Shown in pieces: positions 45,444-57,799 of a stretch of 64,000 bases of DNA. How positions within the stretch are numbered: the stretch's first letter is position 1; the number at the start of each line of letters is the position of its first letter. The notes beneath the pieces were generated by a model. It was given only the letters and a program-made list of their open reading frames with translations. It searched no databases and had not been told where the DNA came from. Source of the stretch: Siphonodentalium dalli (taxonomy: Eukaryota; Mollusca; Scaphopoda; Gadilida; Siphonodentaliidae); assembly GCA_032622095.1 (NCBI GenBank), contig CP136069.1, forward strand, positions 12,358,036-12,422,035, written 5' to 3'. The translations under genes and the position numbers were made by a program.

Positions 45444-48400
45444 TCAGGAGAGCCTAAAGAATGGCATAACCCTTTTAATGAATAAAGAAAGATTTTGTGT
45501 TCTCTTCCCCTTTCCCGAATTGAATAGTTCATTCAATTTAATAATATTCGGTTTTCGGTAGAAGTAGGGTTTTATATATCTCTCTCGTAGAGTCTGCAAT
45601 ACAGGGCATATTAAAATTACATGGAATTCATCACCGAGTTCTAAGTTACATAGAGTACACTTTCTGTCTGAGTAATCTGAACCTACCCATGATCCCGATT
45701 CAACTGGTAAGTAGTGATTTCTGCTCCTGAACCGTAACATGGCGGTTACTAAGTTATTGTATATACTCGATATGTATGTCTCACGACCGAAGTTTATCTT
45801 AATAATTCGGTAGAATGCATATTTATTTGATATGGACATGGTGCCTCTCCATTCTTGAATAAAAACATCTTCTAGTCGTTTTTTAACATTTGTGGTGAAT
45901 CGATTCAAAGAATTCAGGGACTGATCTTTCCAGATGTATCCCATGCCAAGTTTGTTAACAGTGTGTTCTATGTTTTTGATCCATGGGTTGTTGCATTTAT
46001 TATTTAAATACATTGAATATAGAACATAATACAATATTAAAGGCATTCGATGGCATTCCATAGTTAATATTCTTCCCCAATATGACAGGGCGCGAAGTTT
46101 CAGTTTAAGGGTAATTGGGAACATGCCAGTTTCGCCATATACAAATGCTGAGGGCGTTGAAGTTTTTAACCCCAAAAGAAATTTTAGAAACCAGAGCTCA
46201 AGTTTCTCAAAACATCTCAGATTTTCATGTGACCATATTTCCGCCCCATATGTCATAATTGGGATGATTGATTTCTCGTATAGCTCTAAGGTTGTCATGA
46301 TACTGAGTTTATTTGTTCTCATTTTGTTTAAAGCTGCGTACATAGCATTTTTTGCTTGAAGGCATCTCATGTTTCTTTCTTTCGCAAAATTACCATTTTT
46401 ATGAAAGTGTGTTCCGAGATACTTGTAACTGTCAACAACTTCGAGGTTTTGGTTTGATATGTTAAACGCAAGCTTCTTAGACGCAGGGGTAGTTCTACCA
46501 AATATCAATACTTTTGTTTTCGATGCGTTAATGTTAAGTCCCCAAGCTTTACAGTAATCGGAAAATGCGTCGAGTGCATTCTGCAGGCCGTCGCTAGAAT
46601 TCGCCATTAAGGCTGTGTCATCTGCATATATGAGAAGAAAGAGTTTGGCATAAATGCCAGTATCGAAAGCGCCCAACTTTCCCACATCGATACCCTGACA
46701 TCCCTTTTCGCTCATGTACTGTTCCAGGTCGTTAACATACAGGGCATAAAGTATCGGTGATAAGTTATCTCCCTGTTTTAGGCCAATATTTGAGCAAAAA
46801 TAATCTGAATGTTGGTTGTCTACGCTAACGCATAACTTAAGGTTATTGTACATCCCTTTAATGACATTTAGTACCTTCCCTGTTATATTATATCGTATAA
46901 GTTTTTCCCATAAGCCGATCCTCCAGACTGAATCAAATGCCCTCGAGAAGTCAATGAATGCGCAATACAGTTTCTTTTTAGTGGCCTTAATTAAGTGTGT
47001 GATTGTATGGAGTGAGAATATGTGATCAACAGTCGATTAGCCTTTTCTGAAACCTGCCTGGCTCTCTGACTGAATTTTATTTGCAGAGAGAAAACTGCAT
47101 ATTCGTTCACTAATGATGCTTGTGAAAAGTTTAGCCAGGCAACTCAACAGGGTTATCTTCCTGTAGTTTCCAGGGTCGCGATGATCACCTTTTCTTTTAA
47201 ATAATGGCCTTATGATTCCGACCGTCCATTCTCGGGGTAATGTGCCACTATTTAAAATGAGATTGAAATAGTTCTTATACAGAGTATCAAGTTTGGGCAA
47301 CGATTTGATTATGTATTCATTTGTAATTGAGTCTGCGCCTGGTGCTTTGTTAGTTTTGAGGCGCTTCGCTGCGTTATGTATTTCCTGTAATTCTATTTCT
47401 GTGTTCAAAGCGTTATTGTTAACTTGACTGAAATCGTCAATGCATATGAAGTCGTAGCGAGGAGTGTCGGGGATATTTTCTGACGCAAGTGTAGCGTCCT
47501 CGGTTCTAAAGTATTCACTGAACTCCTCTACATCCGGGGTTGGTAATTGAGATTCCCGATTGTCCATATTTTTTATTAATTTCCAAAATTCTCTACTAGA
47601 ACTAACTCGTAACTCGTCTAACTTTCGTGAAATATTTCTGTTATAACGGAGTTTACAAGTCAACATAGCTTCTTTATACTTCTTGCGACTGTTAATCATT
47701 TCCTCATGATTAGCATAGTTTGGTTGTTTCTTCCATATTTTTCGCGCTTTACGGTATCGCGTTCTTGTGTCGCAAGAACTATTTGAAAACCATGGGGTCG
47801 AAGACTTTTTAGGCTGTCTTTTATTAGGAACGTTTTGAATTGTCCCATTTGTATCTGTAACCGCCTGAAATATAACGGTTTCAAGTTTACTAGTGATTTC
47901 TTCTACTTCACCCTGAGTGAGTATGGCTTTGTTTGAGTGGTCAATCATATTATTTAATTCGCTAACAGCGGTCATGTCAATATTACGCGTGAATGATTCA
48001 CTAACACGACTGTCCCACTTCCTGATTGTTGGCCTGTGCCTCGTTGATTTAGCTGTGTGCTTAATTTTACTTTTTGCGGCGCTTCTAGTAATAGGCTGAG
48101 TGGCCAGCAGAGGAATATTCAGGTTACAACTAAATGTCACGGGTGAGTGGACGTCTGAAAACAACAAATTGAATGGTTCTATGATCATTTCAGCTATGCG
48201 CTCGGTGAATCTTGGTCCGCTTATCACATAATCGATAACGCTCACGCCGTTGGAAGTGAAACTAGAGGATTGTTCACCGAACCGCCCGTTCAATATGATT
48301 AATTGGGACTCGTCACATAAATGCATGAGTTTTGAGCCATAATTATTTGAGACGTTATCTGGATTGACTCTGATAGCTGTAATTTTTTTAATATTGTATT

Positions 48401-48838
48401 GCCTGATCAGTTCTGCAGTGCGGTGATTATCATTCAGGGTACCCGTCCGTGCATTGAAATCGCCTGCTAGGATAATGTTTTCATAGTTTATTTGTTTTTC
48501 AAGAACTGATATGTGCAGGTTTGCCAAAGGGTTCCCTTTAGAGTATTTAGAATTTTCAGGTGGGACATAGATGTTGCCGAATAAAAAGGCATCCCCAGTT
48601 TGATTTTCATATTTACACCAAAGTATGGTTTCACATGTGTCATGAACAGTGCTAAATTTATCTTTGAGTGTGCTGCGGACGGCTATACAGAGACCCCCCG
48701 AACGGCGACGGGCTGCCTTTTTTCTATTTTTTATAGCAATTACACTGAAATTTTCTATGATTATTAAATCAATTATGTCTGTTTTTGTTTCCTGGAACAT
48801 AAGAACATCAAATTGGTTAATATATGAAACAAATTCTC
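45444..48838 (-). pseudogene. Nearly intact I/Jockey-group LINE ORF2 (one internal stop)
   Basis: One continuous frame of about 1130 codons on the minus strand is broken by a single TAA at 47037-47039. An endonuclease domain comes first, with 'MFQETKTD', 'GDFNARTG' and 'FSDVHSPV' (metal- and phosphate-binding E, D/N and D-x-H). The reverse transcriptase follows with 'IRPLFKRKGDHRDPGNYRKI', motif A 'FIDFSRAFDSV', motif B 'LKQGDNLSPILYALYVNDL' and motif C 'IYADDTALM'. A terminal C-x2-C-x8-H-x4-C finger 'CTLCNLELGDEFHVILIC' closes it. The 5' end is lost: an in-frame TGA lies immediately before 'EFVSYINQF', and there is no ORF1. Clade assignment (I/Jockey group, Nimb or Ingi-like) is tentative. 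Confidence 0.85.
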
Positions 48839-48849
48839 ATGTTTGACTG

Positions 48850-51340
48850 CACAAAATGAGACGTGTGACATACTGGTGTGGACCCCGCAGTCGATTGCAA
48901 CAAATACTGCAACAAAATAATGCTTTTTAAATGAAGATGTTCAAATTTGTAATGTCAGTATTCTAAAGCAAACGTTGAAATCCGATGGGACGTTAAGCCT
49001 TACTTTGATGTTTAAAGAGAGTGTATATCTCTAAAAAAAATCTATATTTTAATTGATAGAAGCTGTTTGTGACATGTTTCCTCGATTCATATATATTATT
49101 TTATACATCGGAATCTATATCGATATTTCTCAAATAATCCAGGGACAGTTTTAGAAAAAAAATCATGAGAAAACGTTGGGAACGAATCAAGAGACAGAGG
49201 CAATCTAGTTATCATCCTCAATCAAGGCCAATAAGAGATTTTACCGGCTGCATCAGAAATATTATGTCTTTATAAAGTTGCGTTATAGGCAGATAATACT
49301 TCAAATATTAGTTTATATTATATATAGATTTATCTACAAAAAAACTGTTTGCATCCTGAAATCGGTTTTACAAAAAATAATGTTGTTGGTTTAATTGTCA
49401 CTCAGAAGATATACACAATCTTTAAGTTGGCTTGATTTACAAGTTAATCTACTTGCACTTTTACAACAATGAGTGCACAAAGATCACAATATTAGATTCC
49501 AGTTTTTGTCATGTTCATATAAGGAATCAGTTACAGATAGATTAAATGTAGTTTTTAGAAATATTTTAAATAGGTCACCTATAATTCTGACTTATATATA
49601 ATAAATACAACAGTATTTATAGTTCAGAAAAGATTTTAAAACTACTGTTGATGTAAATAATTAAATATAAATCAATGGATCGAACCATGACAAAATAATG
49701 ATTACGCAATGGCCGCGCATCAGTGTGTCACACGATATTCTAATAGGACTAATGATGCAGTCAAATTTATGTTCATAGTTGTTTGAATGTGCCAACTACT
49801 CAGCCACACGGAAATGGGAATTAATTGATTCTCTCCATAAGACTTTCAATGATGATGTTAATTTATATACATACTAACATTGTGGCTTTTATCACAGGTG
49901 TCCATATAATGTTCGTGGCACACAAGTGTTATTTTCCACTCTAGCCCATTTTTGTTTGCACCGACAAATCCATTTCCGAATTGTTTTATTTTACATTTTC
50001 ATACTTTATATATCAATTGATTTTGGCATATAGTATGTCAATGTCTGCCAATGTATGTTCTGTTGTAGCCTTTACGAGTTTTATTGGAGACACAAAACTC
50101 GTAACGGCTTCCACAGAAAACAAAATTGGCAGCAGCTTTAAAATTTGTTATACACTGTGTTTGTGTAAAAACTTAACAGCACATAATTGTGTAGCACAAA
50201 GTTTTAAAGCTGCTGCCAGATTTTAAAGATGGAGCTTTTCCTATGTCTGTATCTCAAATAGAACATATCTCATCTACTAACTGTAATATCCTCACATATT
50301 TGTCATGTATAATTTCTACACAATTGTGTAGATTTGAGATAAAATGCAACACATATTTTGTAGAATTAATACAGTTTTTTCTCCAAAATAACAACAAACA
50401 CTTTTTTTTATTTTGAATCGAAATATTCCAATCATGGTCTGGAAATCAATGAGTTTTATCGTTGAAACACTCTTCCACCCAAAAAATTATATCTTATTCG
50501 AATGTCGAACTCCTAACTACCTTTAGGCGAATGTCAAACGAAAACCCAACACCAAATGTCAGGTTAACTTGACGACTACAATTTCATGTCGTGTTTATGA
50601 TATACATGAACACCAGTGCATACACATGAACACTAGGTCATTCATATATATATATATAACTTAGAACTAAGTCAGAGTATCCGGTAATGAAGAACATGGT
50701 ACGTGCCCCATCGGAGAACATCAATCAAAAGAGGATAGTTCACACATCAATTACTTACTCGATTTCACGCCCACGCACCGCAGTACAATCAACAACCAGA
50801 CAATGGCCTCACATTGAAACAACAGGGCCAATGAAAGCCAAGCTCAGTTTACAGTTATCGAGAATTCCGAAATGATCGAATAAAAATCTGAGATGTTAAT
50901 ATAGACTGTTGCTTTTGTATTTATTGTTTTGTTTGTGTTGAAGATGTATCTCACTTTATAATGTCTTTGTGACGTAGAGTCTTGTCACGATGAAAGACAA
51001 AACCCTTGATTTCATGGAACCCGAATGAAGTACGAATTTATCTGCTTTAAAGAATAACACCAGATACAGATATATATATACATATGAAAAATCCAAGGTC
51101 ACGTATGTTCAACATGCCTCGAATAAAACCTAGTAAATTGTTTCTATTCTGATGTTCCGGGCATCAGAAAAATCCCTAAAGACACAGATATACACAGTTA
51201 CATTTAAAAACGGAATTGTCGCGCCGTGGTAACCCCTACTGTAATTATCAAACTTACTGCTCTGAAAAATCAACATAGCTAGCATGTAAAGTTCCTTGGT
51301 TTATTCTTCCTGGTATGGTAAAATACAACTGCCAGTAAAT
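48850..51340. other. Intergenic, no gene seen
   Basis: AT-rich. It contains a small hairpin at 50066-50105 ('tttacgagttttattgg' against 'aaaactcgta') and a larger one at 50126-50222. The short frames at 49981 and 50687 have no recognised domain. Confidence 0.35.
50126..50222. repeat. Hairpin with ~20-bp arms
   Basis: 'tggcagcagctttaaaa' is mirrored by 'ttttaaagctgctgcca' about 60 bases later; small foldback element. Confidence 0.7.
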
Positions 51341-51352
51341 TGGTAGCAGTTC

Positions 51353-51577
51353 AATAACTCGTCCCAAAGCAGTCCTATTCGTTTATAACTCGTCCCAAAG
51401 CAGTCATATTCGTTTATAACTCGTCCCAAAGCAGTCCTATTCGTTTATAACTCGTCCCAAAGCAGTCCTATTCGTTTATAACTCGTCCCAAAGCAGTCCT
51501 ATTCGTTTATAACTCGTCCCAAAGCAGTCCTATTCGTTTATAACTCATCCCAAAGCAGTCCTATACGTTTATATTTC
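51353..51577 (+). repeat. 31-bp minisatellite, about seven copies
   Basis: The unit 'aactcgtcccaaagcagtcc' plus 'tattcgtttat' recurs every 31 bases with few changes ('gtcatatt', 'aactcatcc', 'tatacgttt'). Confidence 0.9.
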
Positions 51578-51684
51578 CATAATTATGTTGATCGAAATAT
51601 TCTATTCCCCGACCACGACGAGAGCGAGTTCTTGTGTTCATTGTTACTTGTTATGAAAGGAATGCGCTAGTCCATGCATTTTTT

Positions 51685-52146
51685 TTAACCCTTTACCCAA
51701 CAAAACGGCCAAAAACACCCAAATAGAGCTTCAACAGCCTAAAATATCTTCGGTCTGTCTCAATAACACCATACAAATATGGATATCATTGGAACAGGTT
51801 CATTGACCACATTGTGATGGTTACAGTTATGCCCTGTGCCAATGCATTCTCTTATATATGCGAGTCGACCATAGGTCGCCTCTCATATATAAGAGAATGC
51901 ATTGGCCTATACAAATTCTTTAAAATTTTAAAACACTTTTTACCATTTTTTCTTACATTCTTTAACAATTTTATAATTTATTAACAATTTTTATAATATT
52001 TTTCTACATTCTTTGACAATTTTATCATTTTTAATATGTGTTAAGCCAATGCATTCTCTTATATATGCGAGGCGACCTATGGTCGACTCGCATATATAAG
52101 AGAATGCATTGGCACAGGGTATATGGGTTGTTGGGTAAAGGGTTAA
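51685..52146 (+). mobile_element. Complete 462-bp piggyBac-like MITE
   Basis: Starts TTAACCCTTTACCCAACA and ends TTGTTGGGTAAAGGGTTAA. It has two facing palindromic modules (51834-51908 and 52043-52119). It is longer than its relatives because the central 'ttctttaacaattttata' motif is duplicated. Confidence 0.85.
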
Positions 52147-52530
52147 AGAACGTGACCTTGAATCTTTTTATATAAAATGTATGCATCAGTATCTTATTTG
52201 AATTCAATATGTTCACATGTAGATCGTAGTAATTTTTATCATTTCATTAAAGATGCCCCATCCGATTTGACAACATAAAACTAGCATATCTACCTCTGTT
52301 ATACATCAGAAAATAGTTGGATCGGATCAACAAGCCAATCAATATGAGGTTTTGGTGACCAGATATCGACATTTTAAAGAGAACGCTTTAACTAACTTTG
52401 AATGTTCGTCAACATGGCAAAATTTCCAAAGATCGTTTTTATAAAGAGCGTCCATGTTTTTGTCACCCAAGAGAGGATAATAAAGAGCATTCCTAATTAT
52501 GAGCTTTTATGTTCGTTTTAGACGTGTTAC

Positions 52531-52682
52531 CTGTGATGGTGTTACGGATTTCCATTATGTCTGTCTGATACGAATGATGGCAGCAATTATTGTCATTGTT
52601 CTTTTGCCTGTTGAGCTGGCAGTTTACTTTTTGGTGTAAATCGGGCAGAGCATCTTTGAGCCAATCAATATATCATCTACAC
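52531..52682 (-). CDS. Candidate exon of unknown function
   Basis: About 50 codons open in one minus-strand frame only, including 'DWLKDALPDLHQKVNCQLNR' and 'CCHHSYQTDIMEIRNTIT'. It ends at a good donor ACAG|GTAACA. A TGA lies just upstream (52683-52685) and no clear acceptor was found, so the 5' end is unresolved. No family recognised. It may be a chance frame. Confidence 0.2.
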
Positions 52683-52699
52683 GTCATGTTATCAGATAA

Positions 52700-54740
52700 A
52701 GGGACCCAATGCCTCAGAAGTGGGTTCATGGAAAATGACATACATTATATAAAAATCTGTAAAACAACAATCACCAAGTACATGTAAACTAGATCGATTT
52801 GTTCTTATTGTCATTAACTCTCTCATGGCAAAATGTCGTATATAAAACCATTATTTTGTAAACACTACTCTACCGTTACAATGGCTTTACTGATCAAACT
52901 CCAATCAATCAGATACCAAAGTTCAATACAAAATTTGAAGGTAAACATTTGGAAAAGGTCAAAACATATTTAGACTAAATATTTGAACTCACCACGTGAT
53001 CAGCTATGTTGTTGACAAATCACTGTAATATGCAGTTTTATTTACATAACAATTATTTCAAAATGCGAAATTTTGTTATTGTAGATCTATCAATAAGGAG
53101 TATCAGAACAAAGTTTATCTACTTCATGTTTTATGGAAATTTTTATTGCAGACCTTTTATATTTTTTCACATTTACCCACTGGGAGTTCATTGGGTTCCT
53201 TTAACATGCCATTTAGCATTAATCCATTCAAACATCTGTCACACGCGACCGACATAATGCACAGGGCTCGAATACGAATATCAGGCAGACTGAAAGCGGG
53301 CGAAGGCGAGAGAGAATGCAGGAGGATCGAGTATGGGGTGGAGGTGTTGGGGCGGATTACAAAGCGCTCGATTATATGAGGACAATTCTGAATACAGTTC
53401 TCAGGGGGCTGTATTATGAAGTGGAGGGATTTCTCAGGGCTCTAGTATGAGGATGCATGGTCCACTCCGAAGATAATCAATACTCCTGGTCAGCACGGAC
53501 AAAGCAGGACACACACAGTTGCGTTTGGTTTTATCTGCGTGATGGCAACCACTGTCTTGATGACCAAATCAAGGTCAGTATTGGACGCCTGGATGGGAGT
53601 GTCTTATTTGTTAAACCCATTCAAATCTATCCATCGAGCAGATGCTAACAAAAAGTAAGGTCCAATCCGTGCCGCCTATCCTATGGCATACTTTATTCAC
53701 ACAGATGCACGTGTACGGTGTTCTCCATGCATAGCATGGGCATTCCTGAATAGCTTACATGGAATCACTAATATGATGAGATTATATCAATTTCAACATA
53801 TGGGTTATTAAATGGTTGCTCTTGGTCAAATAAATTATAATATTCTCACTGGAATTTACACGAACTTATACCTACACGATAGACGCAGAGATGTGGCTAG
53901 ATGGTCTCCGTTGGGGGTGTCCACTGCACCCTAAAACCAGACCAAACTCACACGTTAACGTAATTCCATTTGCACCCACTAACTCTGATGTCCACCAACT
54001 GGTACCTCACGGCATTGATTGTTAGGCTATCGGCCAGTGTGAGAAAATCTTGATGTCATAACCTGAAAATTGCAAAATCCTAACCCAGACCCTGATCTGT
54101 TTTTCTTAGGGGCAGCAGGAAGACGACCAACTATGGCCATGCTGCTCCTGTGCTATAACTATATGTCATATATGTCATTTGTAAAAATTATACCTATTGT
54201 TATTGTACAAATAAAATACCCATCTTACATTGATTGGCAGTTTTGATTGGGCATGGGAAGGGATCAAGAAACACCGGACCGGCCATGGTTTGTCCCGGTG
54301 CATGTGAGAAATTTTTTATATCTGAACGTGATAAATGAAAATTCCTAGCATCTAGACTGACGTCAAGCTTTCCAAGAATCTGACAGCCCTATAATGTTGG
54401 TCCAAATTTTTGACCGAAAGTAGGAATTATGCAAATGTTGTCTAAAGGAAACACATTCCCCACTAATAACTTCTTGGAAAATCAAACTACCGGAACAATT
54501 TCAACTAAATTCCCAACTAATATTTTGTCTTGTTTGAAATGTTGACCAAAGTTGGGGTGGGGAGGTATGACACACCATAACCCCCTGTCGCCACATCATT
54601 GGAGAGACTGTGTCGCAAAATGGTGTTTTCATTTTTTGGCTTTTAACATATATTAAATCTGCTATGGTGAGTACATGTAATTAAGTAGGTAACATTTTAT
54701 TTTAGGTCGATTTTAACGGGACCGAAGGCACTCGCAGTTG
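52700..54740. other. Intergenic or intronic; weak coding hint near 53.5 kb
   Basis: At 53457-53580 (plus) the frame 'HSCVWFYLRDGNHCLDDQIK' ends at a donor-like AAG|GTCAGT. There is a stop 9 bases before its first ATG, so I do not call it. Short sequences around 53170 ('acccactgggagt') and 53255 ('ataatgcacagggctcg') recur near 55.07 and 55.22 kb, the second one inverted. This suggests a partial duplication of the lectin 3' region. Confidence 0.3.
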
Positions 54741-54751
54741 GTAAATGTGGA

Positions 54752-54802
54752 AACTATATAAAAGACTGGAAAAGCATCAGCACATCGAAGATGGAGAAAT
54801 AG
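54752..54802 (+). promoter_or_regulatory. TATA box and possible 5' non-coding exon
   Basis: 'ctatataaaag' at about 54754-54764 is a strong TATA word. About 30-40 bases later 'agcatcagcacatcgaagat' could hold a start site, followed by 'gagaaatag|gtaaag', a consensus donor at 54803. The ATG inside is followed by a stop after two codons, so the exon would be non-coding. Which gene it would serve is unknown. Confidence 0.3.
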
Positions 54803-55251
54803 GTAAAGGTGATCTTATATTCAGTATTGACAGTTCTCCGATTATGACATTTTGCGTGTTGAAATCATTGTTATATAAGTAAAACTATTACAGTCAATAG
54901 TCAACAAACATCAATGGTCGTGTAGTATGTTCAATTATTTTAGCCTGAATATAAATTGCGGAAATCATTTTAATTATCAATATAAGAACAAAGACCAGCC
55001 ATGATTGTGTCCATGTTTTTCTTAGTAACGATGGTTGCATTAACATTGATGACTTTTCACAGTTACCCACTGGGAGTGCCTTAATATGTCCCTTTAAAAC
55101 TATAAAACACAAGTTTTGCAAGAATTTTATCTCGACTTTATCTTCGAACAAGGAGGCGGCTACATTGTAAAACGCTTCTAAGTGAGCCAATTATGACCTG
55201 TCTGATCCTCATATTACGTCACGAGCCCTGTGCATTATGTCTGTTCTCACA

Positions 55252-55466
55252 TTACATCTCGCACACATAACGCAAGGAGACTGTGGAGCACGGTATGTCA
55301 CTAACCATATACTTAGCATTAGGATTGTAGTACTGGATGTCTAAACAATCAGAATCCCCGTTCTGGGGTTGACCGGGCATCCATTCTAACCACGTCACCA
55401 CAGTACTTGCACTAGTTTTAAAGCTGTCGGTGGCATCAACATCTCTGGCGTCGAACCAAAGCGAAC
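55252..55466 (-). CDS. Terminal exon of a C-type lectin-like protein
   Basis: On the minus strand an excellent acceptor 'ttttcgcttcacag' precedes an exon that encodes the second half of a C-type lectin domain. It reads 'GSLWFDARDVDATDSF', then 'VTWLEWMPGQPQNGDSDCLD', then 'SDIPCSTVSLRYVCEM' and a stop. The W-x-x-GQP ... DC ... D-x-x-C ... Y-V-C-E pattern supplies the long-loop region and three of the four canonical cysteines. A Q-P-Q motif sits where EPN or QPD would set sugar choice, so glycan specificity is uncertain. The first half of the domain and a signal peptide would lie in upstream exons at higher coordinates and were not found. It may be a live gene or an orphan exon. Confidence 0.7.
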
Positions 55467-55469
55467 CTG

Positions 55470-56350
55470 TGAAGCGAAAACATGTCCCGTTACACACGTC
55501 TACATACGTGGTGTTTATAAATCTGTACATATTCACGTATCTCAATGTTACTTATGTAAAGTAGATACCATGAAGACTATATATATGGGTTTGTTGAAGG
55601 AACTCAATCAGATTCAATGGTGCCTATATCATCAAACGACAACAACGTTTTGTGTATTGCCGCTTCAGTTATCACAATCGATTAATTGACCGAAAATAAT
55701 ATTAACAACAGTCAACGATAGTATAAAATTTCCCAAAACGTGTTATTTATCAACATTTTGATCAACGAAATTAGGCCGGATTGCCAAATATCTAACACCC
55801 AAAGCCAACTGATTTTAAGGTTATCCATCCTCATCAGAAATTTGGCCCGAGACCGTCAGCTTGAGGAATATTTGCCAGGCCGCCAAAAATTACATATCTC
55901 GGGAAATAACAAATTTCAAAAATCGATACCTGATTACTTTGAGCTTTGTTGGGTGGGTTCCTCGACATGTACCATTTCGATCGTAACATGGCCATTTCGA
56001 TTAGACATGACAAATAGTTTAGGCGCATACCAACAAATGAACACATCATGCTGAACCAGTTACCATCTTTCTGATATATTCGCTAGTGTCAGTAATCAAA
56101 TGAATGTTGTATGCAATTTCAGAGGGAGGAATGGGAGGGGGTTGATGTAATTAAAGGAAGGTACATTTTATCTCATGATTTTGGAGACCTACAGCCATCA
56201 AACCAGCGAACAAACTATTTTATTCCCGATATTTAGACATCCACTGTCACGATTTCACCAATACCTTTGGTCGATGAACTTTGTATTGGATAGATCGTCT
56301 AAACGAGTGTCTTCAGAATTAAGAGGGTGGCGTTAGTCTTGATTGGAAGT
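55470..56350. other. Presumed intron or upstream region of the lectin gene
   Basis: No further lectin exon recognised. Overlapping open frames at 55740-56054 (plus) and 55834-56049 (minus) have no known domain. Confidence 0.3.
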
Positions 56351-56352
56351 TA

Positions 56353-56750
56353 TTAACCCTTTACCCAACAAACAGAACGGCCCTGTGCCAATGCATTCTC
56401 TTATATATGCGAGTCGACCATAGGTCGCCTCGCATATATAAGAGAATGCATTGGCTTAACACATTAAAAATTATAAAATTGTTAAAGAATGTAAGAAAAA
56501 ATGGTAAAAAGTAAAAGATTTTTTTTAGGCCAATGTATTCTCTTATATATGCGAGGCGACCTATGGTCGACTCGCATATATAAGAGAATGCATTGTCACA
56601 GGGCATAACTGTAACTATCACAATGTGGTCAAGGAGCCGGTTCCAATGATATCCATATTTGTACGGTTCTATTGAGACAGACCGAAGATATTTTAGGCTG
56701 TTGAAGCTTTATTTGGCCGGTTTTGGCCGGTTTGTTGGGTAAAGGGTTAA
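56353..56750 (+). mobile_element. Complete 398-bp piggyBac-like MITE
   Basis: Starts TTAACCCTTTACCCAACA and ends TGTTGGGTAAAGGGTTAA. It carries the modules at 56385-56457 and 56528-56602, then 'ggccggttttggccgg' inside the right end. Internally it is inverted relative to the copies at 34.9 and 51.7 kb. Directly flanking DNA on both sides has related text ('agggtggcgttagtcttgat' and 'aatcaagactagcgtcaccc'), so it sits between two inverted segments. Confidence 0.85.
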
Positions 56751-57240
56751 CTCTATTCGCGAGTGTGCGTCACGAGTGAGTAAAGTTAATAACTCCCAAT
56801 CAAGACTAGCGTCACCCTACTTAGTTCTGAAGGCACGAGTGAGAAGATATATTTCAAGTTCATTTAAATAAAACACAAATGCATTTAAAAGTGTATTGTC
56901 TTATCCCTGTAACTCAACTTTATGAAACAGCTCATATATATATTACGGTAGTGGTGTTGGTAGTGTGTCCCATTGGACAGCATTAAGAAAATTAAAACCA
57001 CTGTTTTTATGGTTGATGCTGTACTATCACACAATCGTAAACTGGAATGAATGTATTTTTATTTTATTTTTTCCATTTCTTTTCTCCATGCTTTCTATGT
57101 ATTTCTCTTCTTGTGTGACTAGTGGCGACTACAACGTGCTTCTTTAGACCCAACGCATCTTGTAATGGATTATTAGCTGAACCAATGAGAAAAACATTGT
57201 AATCTGTTCCGCCATTTACGTTAATTAGATGGTTACAAAA

Positions 57241-57680
57241 AATGTCATGGCTCCCGTTACTTCTGAATCGAGAGAAGTAGTTATTTTATTCCAAAATCAT
57301 TTTGACTTCAATCTGCATCAGGTCCAGCGAGATCCAAGTGGAATTCCATTATACTGGATATTACTATCGAAGATTAAGTCTGTTCAATCTGTATGGCCCA
57401 AACGATGATAACCCTGGCTTCTACTCTAACGTGAAACAACTACTCGACAGAATCGGGAATACTCAGATTATAATGTGCGGTGATTGGAATCTAGTTCAAA
57501 ATCACAATATTGATATTTACAACTATAAAAAAGAAAACAACCCAACAAAATTCATATTAAAAAACTTATCGACAACGTCGAACTAATTGACATTTGGAGA
57601 ATCTACAATGCCAATGACACACGTTTTACACGGAGAAGAAAGTATCGATAACAATGGCTCGTCTAGACAATTTCTTAGTT
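57241..57680 (+). pseudogene. Endonuclease fragment of a Tx1/L1-like LINE
   Basis: Coding continues through at least two frameshifts. Frame one gives 'SREVVILFQNHFDFNLH' and 'QRDPSG' (57241-57342). The next frame gives 'LFNLYGPNDDNPGFYSNVK' and 'IIMCGDWNLVQN' (to about 57578). Frame one resumes with 'ELIDIWRIYNANDTRFTRRR'. The order RxVxILF, DPxG, LxNLYGPN, GDWN and DIWR is that of L1/Tx1 apurinic endonucleases. The reverse transcriptase is missing. The copy is dead and truncated. Confidence 0.8.
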
Positions 57681-57799
57681 CAACGGAACTCCTCGATTTA
57701 TCGGACACGGGACTGGGGGTATTAAAACATTTGCAGAAAATTTTGTTTGCACCCCCCCCCCCCATTTCACTAATATTGGTGCATCAAACCGCATAAAAC

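Noticed and set aside
51353-51577. Regularly repeated array, considered as a CRISPR
   Set aside because: Units are contiguous 31-bp tandem copies without unique spacers, and the genome is clearly eukaryotic.
53457-53648. 63-codon frame with a donor-like site at its middle
   Set aside because: A stop codon lies 9 bases upstream, no acceptor gives an open exon, and no domain is recognised.
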